Source: Pseudomonadales bacterium
Lineage (GTDB): Bacteria; Pseudomonadota; Gammaproteobacteria; Pseudomonadales; UBA7239
DNA: 8,780 bases
Reading direction: 5' to 3'
NCBI GenBank assembly: GCA_020443005.1
Contig: JAGRJA010000504.1
Span: forward strand, 1-8,780
The notes under the pieces were generated by a model. It was not told the DNA's origin. It ran no database searches and was given only the letters and a program-made list of their open reading frames with translations. Below are positions 5,660-8,780 of this stretch, in pieces; within the stretch, counting starts at the first letter, position 1; every line of letters begins with the position of its first letter. The translations under genes and the position numbers were made by a program.

Positions 5660-7060
5660 ATGAGCAAAGTCGGCGAAGTACCTGAACCTCAGGATGAGAA
5701 GCGGGACAGTAAATTAAACATTCCCCGAAGCGAATATTATTTTCGCCTTCTGATCTCCTTTGTGGCTCTCGGCACCTTGTTGCCATTCCTGAAAGTAGAA
5801 AATCCGCTCATTGCAATTGTAAACCTGGCGTTTGTTTTCTGGTTGCTTTATCCGCATGTTGCTTTTGTGATAACGCGGCGCTTAAAGAAGCGACTGGGGA
5901 AGGTGGTCAGGATATTTTCCCTTTCGGATGCCATTTTTCTCGGTGCGCTGGTATCTGTCATTGAGTTGAGCCTGTTGCCAGCCATACTTTTTTTCACCCT
6001 TATTCAATCCCATGCCCTGATCAATGGTGGCCCCAGACACTGGATCGAGGATATCGCGGGTTTCTTTTTCGGCTTGATAGTCATGTACTTTGCCTATCAA
6101 CCTGAGGTCCACCTGATTGGCAGTTTCAGTGTCAACATGCCTTCGTTGATTGGGGTCAGCAGTTATTTTTGTATTTACTCTTTTTATATCTACAAACAGT
6201 TAGGGATGATCAAGAGAGAGTCTCTCAAGGTTGCAGAAGACCAGAAAGCCCTGAGAATGAAAACCTGGAAGTTATCCCGTTATGTTTCACCCCAGGTATG
6301 GCAAACCATTTTTTCCGGTCAGGATGTAAAGCTGGAGACGAAAAGGAAGTCGCTGACAGTTTTTTTCTCTGACATCAAGGGGTTTAGTGAGATGTCGGAA
6401 GAGATGGAACCAGCAGAATTGACGGTTCTACTCAATTCATACCTGAGTGAAATGAGTAATATTATCCATAAATACGGTGGAACCATCGATAAGTTTATCG
6501 GTGATGCAATCATGGTATTTTTTGGAGACCCTTCAAGCCGGGGCTCCAGAGATGATGCTGTTGCCTGTGTTGCGATGGCCATCGAAATGAAACGCAAAAT
6601 GAAAGACCTGCAACAGCGTTGGGCCAGTCAGGGTGTATCACGGGGGCTTGAAGTGCGTATGGGTATTAACTCGGGATTTTGCACTGTGGGTAATTTTGGT
6701 ACGGAACAACGACTGGATTACACCTTGCTGGGCACAGAAGTCAATTTGGCCAGCCGTCTTGAGAGCAATGCACCCCCTGGCGAAATCCTCATCTCGGAGC
6801 ATACCTATTCCCTGGTCAAGGATGTGATCATGTGTCGTGATAAAGGGGAGATAACCGTGAAGGGGTTTCGTGAGCCTGTGAAGGTTTTTCAGGTGGTTGA
6901 TTTCAGGAAAAATCTCGGTAAGGAGCAGACCTTCTTTGAGCAGCAGATGGATGGTTTTACTTTATATGTCGATCTTGAAAAAGTGAAAAACTTTGATCGC
7001 GATAAAATAATAAAGTCATTGCTGACAATAGCGACAAAACTTAAAAACACTGTGAAATAG
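5660..7060 (+). CDS. cyaB: MASE2-domain class III adenylate cyclase (CyaB type)
   Basis: A membrane-anchored cyclase making cAMP from ATP, 466 residues from this start. A MASE2 sensor domain (about 22-180) has roughly six hydrophobic segments, including LLYPHVAF and the conserved-looking NGGPRHW. A short amphipathic linker (about 183-215, KLSRYVSPQVW) leads to the catalytic domain (about 230-410). The catalytic set is complete: metal ligands D238 (FFSDIKGFS) and D282 (KFIGDAIMVFFG), adenine-selecting K278 and D353 (LDYTLLG), and transition-state N362 and R366 (VNLASRLES). K and D at the selecting positions indicate ATP, not GTP. The frame is open from an earlier ATG at 5594. I prefer 5660 because the extra 22 codons are A/T-rich, use rare codons and lack a ribosome binding site, and about 460 residues fits CyaB of Pseudomonas. 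The cue sensed by MASE2 is unknown, and no cAMP receptor gene is nearby. Confidence 0.88.
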   Translation: MSKVGEVPEPQDEKRDSKLNIPRSEYYFRLLISFVALGTLLPFLKVENPLIAIVNLAFVFWLLYPHVAFVITRRLKKRLGKVVRIFSLSDAIFLGALVSVIELSLLPAILFFTLIQSHALINGGPRHWIEDIAGFFFGLIVMYFAYQPEVHLIGSFSVNMPSLIGVSSYFCIYSFYIYKQLGMIKRESLKVAEDQKALRMKTWKLSRYVSPQVWQTIFSGQDVKLETKRKSLTVFFSDIKGFSEMSEEMEPAELTVLLNSYLSEMSNIIHKYGGTIDKFIGDAIMVFFGDPSSRGSRDDAVACVAMAIEMKRKMKDLQQRWASQGVSRGLEVRMGINSGFCTVGNFGTEQRLDYTLLGTEVNLASRLESNAPPGEILISEHTYSLVKDVIMCRDKGEITVKGFREPVKVFQVVDFRKNLGKEQTFFEQQMDGFTLYVDLEKVKNFDRDKIIKSLLTIATKLKNTVK

Positions 7061-7069
7061 GAAATCAGT

Positions 7070-7954
7070 TTATTGTCGTGGCATTCTCACGCCAAGGGGC
7101 TCACCATTACAGTTAGATCTGAAAGGGTTGATGTCAATTCCCCCGCGCCTTAAAAAGCGACCCTCAACTGAAAGTTTCTTGCACTGGCAGTGCGAGAGTA
7201 AATCCAGAAAAATCTGTTCGATACAATGTTCATGAAAACCCATGTGCTGTCGGTAGCTGCAAAGATAGGCCAATAGCGATTCAGGCTCTATTTCGGGGCC
7301 TGAGTAGGATACAAAAATGGATGCCCAGTCGGGTTGGTTGGTCACGGGGCAGTTACTGCGAAACAGGTGGGAGCAAAGTTTCTTTTCGGCAGTGACTGCT
7401 TTTGTAGACAGAAGCGCGGGAGTAGGCTGGAAAGAATCAAGTGCAATATCGAGTGTGTCGAGGCAGAGATAGCCTGTATCGTCAGCAGCTGTTGCAAGAG
7501 GTCTTGCTGCGTTACCCAAGGTATTTTTTGTGCTTGATGCAAATAGCTCACCATTGAGCGCAAAACAGTGAATTTCTACGGGAGCACCACAGAGACCGGA
7601 GAGATCATTGCAGAGCAGGTGCGTGTATTTTTCGGGTGAATCGAATTTTTGCTGGTTGAGGCTGTTCAGGTAGAGTTTGAGTGACTTTGATTCAACTGTA
7701 TTCGGAGAATCAGCAGGAATGTGGATATCAAGGATGGCGCACAGTGGACGGCCTTTGAAATTCAGCCAGGATGCTTCATACACCGTCCATTGGTCGTGAC
7801 CGGAAAAATTGAAGTTTTGAAAAATCGAATCGTCCGGTTTCAGTGAAGCGCGATTTTCCTGTCGGTTTATCGGCACAAGAATGGCAGGATCATAGCTCTG
7901 GTTGTAGTTCGTTTCTGAACCGAGGCTGCCAAAATCACCTGTGGTTATACACAT
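7070..7954 (-). CDS. queF: NADPH-dependent 7-cyano-7-deazaguanine (preQ0) reductase, long-form QueF
   Basis: A 294-residue enzyme of the queuosine tRNA-modification pathway, reducing the nitrile of preQ0 to the amine of preQ1 in the cytosol. The length fits the two-domain proteobacterial form (E. coli about 282). The QueF substrate motif ESKSLKLYLNSLNQ lies at 88-101, with E88/S89 or adjacent contacts. The catalytic cysteine is in FRSNCPVTNQPDWASI (C202), with proton-relay D209, and H241/E242 follow in MGFHEHCIEQ. The ATG at 7954 is supported by AGGGAG (7962-7967) with a 7-nt spacer. The gene begins 17 nt after the yadH stop, so it is probably cotranscribed with the exporter genes. Its stop lies only 9 bp from the convergent cyclase stop. 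There is no upstream leader for a preQ1 riboswitch. Confidence 0.95.
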   Translation of the reverse strand: MCITTGDFGSLGSETNYNQSYDPAILVPINRQENRASLKPDDSIFQNFNFSGHDQWTVYEASWLNFKGRPLCAILDIHIPADSPNTVESKSLKLYLNSLNQQKFDSPEKYTHLLCNDLSGLCGAPVEIHCFALNGELFASSTKNTLGNAARPLATAADDTGYLCLDTLDIALDSFQPTPALLSTKAVTAEKKLCSHLFRSNCPVTNQPDWASIFVSYSGPEIEPESLLAYLCSYRQHMGFHEHCIEQIFLDLLSHCQCKKLSVEGRFLRRGGIDINPFRSNCNGEPLGVRMPRQ

Positions 7955-7961
7955 TACATCT

Positions 7962-7967
7962 CTCCCT
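7962..7967 (-). promoter_or_regulatory. Ribosome binding site of queF
   Basis: AGGGAG read on the minus strand, with 7 nt to the queF ATG at 7954. It sits in the 17-nt gap after the yadH stop and settles the queF start over a nearby out-of-frame ATG at 7959, which is only 2 nt from the motif and runs straight into TAA. Confidence 0.7.
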
Positions 7968-7971
7968 ATGT

Positions 7972-8745
7972 CTAGTGGCGAAGACCATAACCCGAGTCAA
8001 GCAGTCTCATCGCACAGAGGTAAGCCGCTATGATGAAGATACAGATCATTGAGTAAGCATAGACAAGGTTGATATCGCTGATACCGAGAAACCCGAAGCG
8101 GAAGGCGTTGATCATGTAGAGAATCGGGTTGGCCTTGCTGACATCCTGCCAGAAGGGAGGAAGGAGTGCTATGGAGTAGAACACACCACCCAGATAAGTG
8201 AGTGGTGTCAGGACAAAAGTAGGGATGATGGATATGTCGTCAAAACTCTGTGCAAAGACTGCATTGATGAAGCCGGCGAGCGAAAACAGTATTGAAGTCA
8301 GGAAAATGATACTGATAACGACCAGAAGATTATGGATAACGAGTTGAGTGAAGAGCAGGGATAACAGGGTGACGATAAAACCCACACACAAACCTCTGGC
8401 GACGCCCCCTAGAACATAACCCGCCAGAATAATGAAGTTGGGCAGCGGGGAAACCAGCATTTCCTCAACGCTGTGTTGGAATTTCGCACTGAAAAATGAA
8501 GAAACCACATTCGAATAGGCATTTGTAATAACCGACATCATAATCAGGCCAGGGGCTACAAATTGCATATAGTCAACACCCCCCATTTCGCCAATCCTTT
8601 TACCGATCAGGGTGCCAAAAATAAGGAAGTAAAGCGTCATGGTAATGGCGGGGGGGATCAGGGTTTGCACCCAGATACGGGTAAAACGCCGAATCTCCTT
8701 GTGGAGCAGCGTATAGAATGCAACCATAATTTCGTTCAGATTCAT
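7972..8745 (-). CDS. yadH: ABC-2 type transporter permease, YadH-like
   Basis: A 257-residue inner-membrane permease of the ABC-2 exporter superfamily. About six transmembrane segments are visible, near residues 28-47, 62-83, 104-130, 139-163, 171-193 and 228-247. Family landmarks are EEMLVSPLP (94-102) and the ABC-2 signature region FVLTPLTYLGGVFYSIALLP (177-196), followed by NPILYMINAFR. Length and motifs fit E. coli YadH, which pairs with ATPase YadG; the substrate is not established. The ATG at 8745 is supported by AGGGAG about 10 nt upstream and overlaps the apparent stop of the preceding gene (ATGA), as expected for a permease coupled to its ATPase. queF follows after 17 nt. Confidence 0.9.
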   Translation of the reverse strand: MNLNEIMVAFYTLLHKEIRRFTRIWVQTLIPPAITMTLYFLIFGTLIGKRIGEMGGVDYMQFVAPGLIMMSVITNAYSNVVSSFFSAKFQHSVEEMLVSPLPNFIILAGYVLGGVARGLCVGFIVTLLSLLFTQLVIHNLLVVISIIFLTSILFSLAGFINAVFAQSFDDISIIPTFVLTPLTYLGGVFYSIALLPPFWQDVSKANPILYMINAFRFGFLGISDINLVYAYSMICIFIIAAYLCAMRLLDSGYGLRH

Positions 8746-8780
8746 TCCCGTTGAGCTCCCTGCTGGTCACTTTGTAATAA
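8742..8780 (-). CDS. Probable C-terminal tail of the partner ABC ATPase, YadG-like (partial)
   Basis: The minus strand is open from the right edge through 12 codons (LLQSDQQGAQRE) to a TGA at 8744-8742, overlapping the yadH ATG by 4 nt (ATGA). The tail is too short to show any ATPase motif. The call rests on context only: YadH-type permeases are normally preceded by their ATP-binding subunit with close or overlapping junctions. A chance open frame of this length is possible. Confidence 0.45.
   Translation of the reverse strand, partial: LLQSDQQGAQRE

Noticed and set aside
7955..7959. ATG-TAA start-stop element overlapping the queF start
   Set aside because: The ribosome binding motif is only 2 nt from this ATG but 7 nt from the queF ATG, so the minimal frame is unlikely to be used.
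7955..7971. preQ1 riboswitch controlling queF
   Set aside because: Only 17 nt separate queF from yadH, too short for a riboswitch, and no aptamer-like sequence is seen there.
1..8780. Mobile elements, CRISPR arrays, tRNA or rRNA genes, toxin-antitoxin or defence islands
   Set aside because: I looked for terminal inverted repeats, regularly spaced repeats, cloverleaf-like segments and transposase or nuclease motifs and saw none; gene content and spacing are those of a core chromosome.

Overview
The window looks like a compact chromosomal segment of a Gammaproteobacterium, probably from the Pseudomonadales/Cellvibrionales/marine-gamma part of the class. The evidence is the gene set: a HrpA tail, MlaA, an RssB-type response regulator with a separate STAS protein, TalB-type transaldolase, DusA, a MASE2 class III adenylate cyclase, long-form QueF and a YadGH-type ABC exporter. 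From memory, mlaA-rssB-rssC-tal-dusA, with queF and yadGH nearby, resembles a Pseudomonas neighbourhood. That recollection is established knowledge and was not checked here. Base composition is moderate and even by eye. I see no insertion sequence, integrase, CRISPR array, tRNA or rRNA.

Layout. (1) Positions 3-257: the C-terminal end of hrpA on the plus strand. (2) Positions 407-2924: a plus-strand cluster of mlaA (outer-membrane lipid asymmetry), rssB (receiver plus PP2C phosphatase) and rssC (STAS anti-anti-sigma-type protein), with gaps of 27 and 34 nt. (3) Positions 2953-5427: a minus-strand cluster read dusA, tal, terB-like, with a 17-nt dusA/tal overlap and an 11-nt tal/terB gap; it converges on rssC. 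(4) Positions 5428-5659: a divergent intergenic region. (5) Positions 5660-7060: a membrane-anchored adenylate cyclase on the plus strand. (6) Positions 7070-8780: a minus-strand cluster read yadG-like (only its last codons), yadH, queF; it converges on the cyclase with only 9 bp between stop codons.

How the genes work together. RssB and RssC are expected to form a response-regulator/phosphatase and STAS partner-switching pair of the kind that controls RpoS or a similar sigma factor. The kinase that would phosphorylate RssC is not in the window. The cyclase would make cAMP in response to a membrane cue through its MASE2 domain. DusA and QueF both serve tRNA modification (dihydrouridine and queuosine). 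Transaldolase belongs to the non-oxidative pentose phosphate pathway. The clusters look like housekeeping and signalling units rather than a single new system.

I did not find a convincing undescribed system. The oddest feature is the mlaA start. An ATG-led signal-peptide start is cut at its fourth codon by an in-frame TGA, and the open frame resumes at an adjacent TTG that would give a signal peptide with no positive charge.
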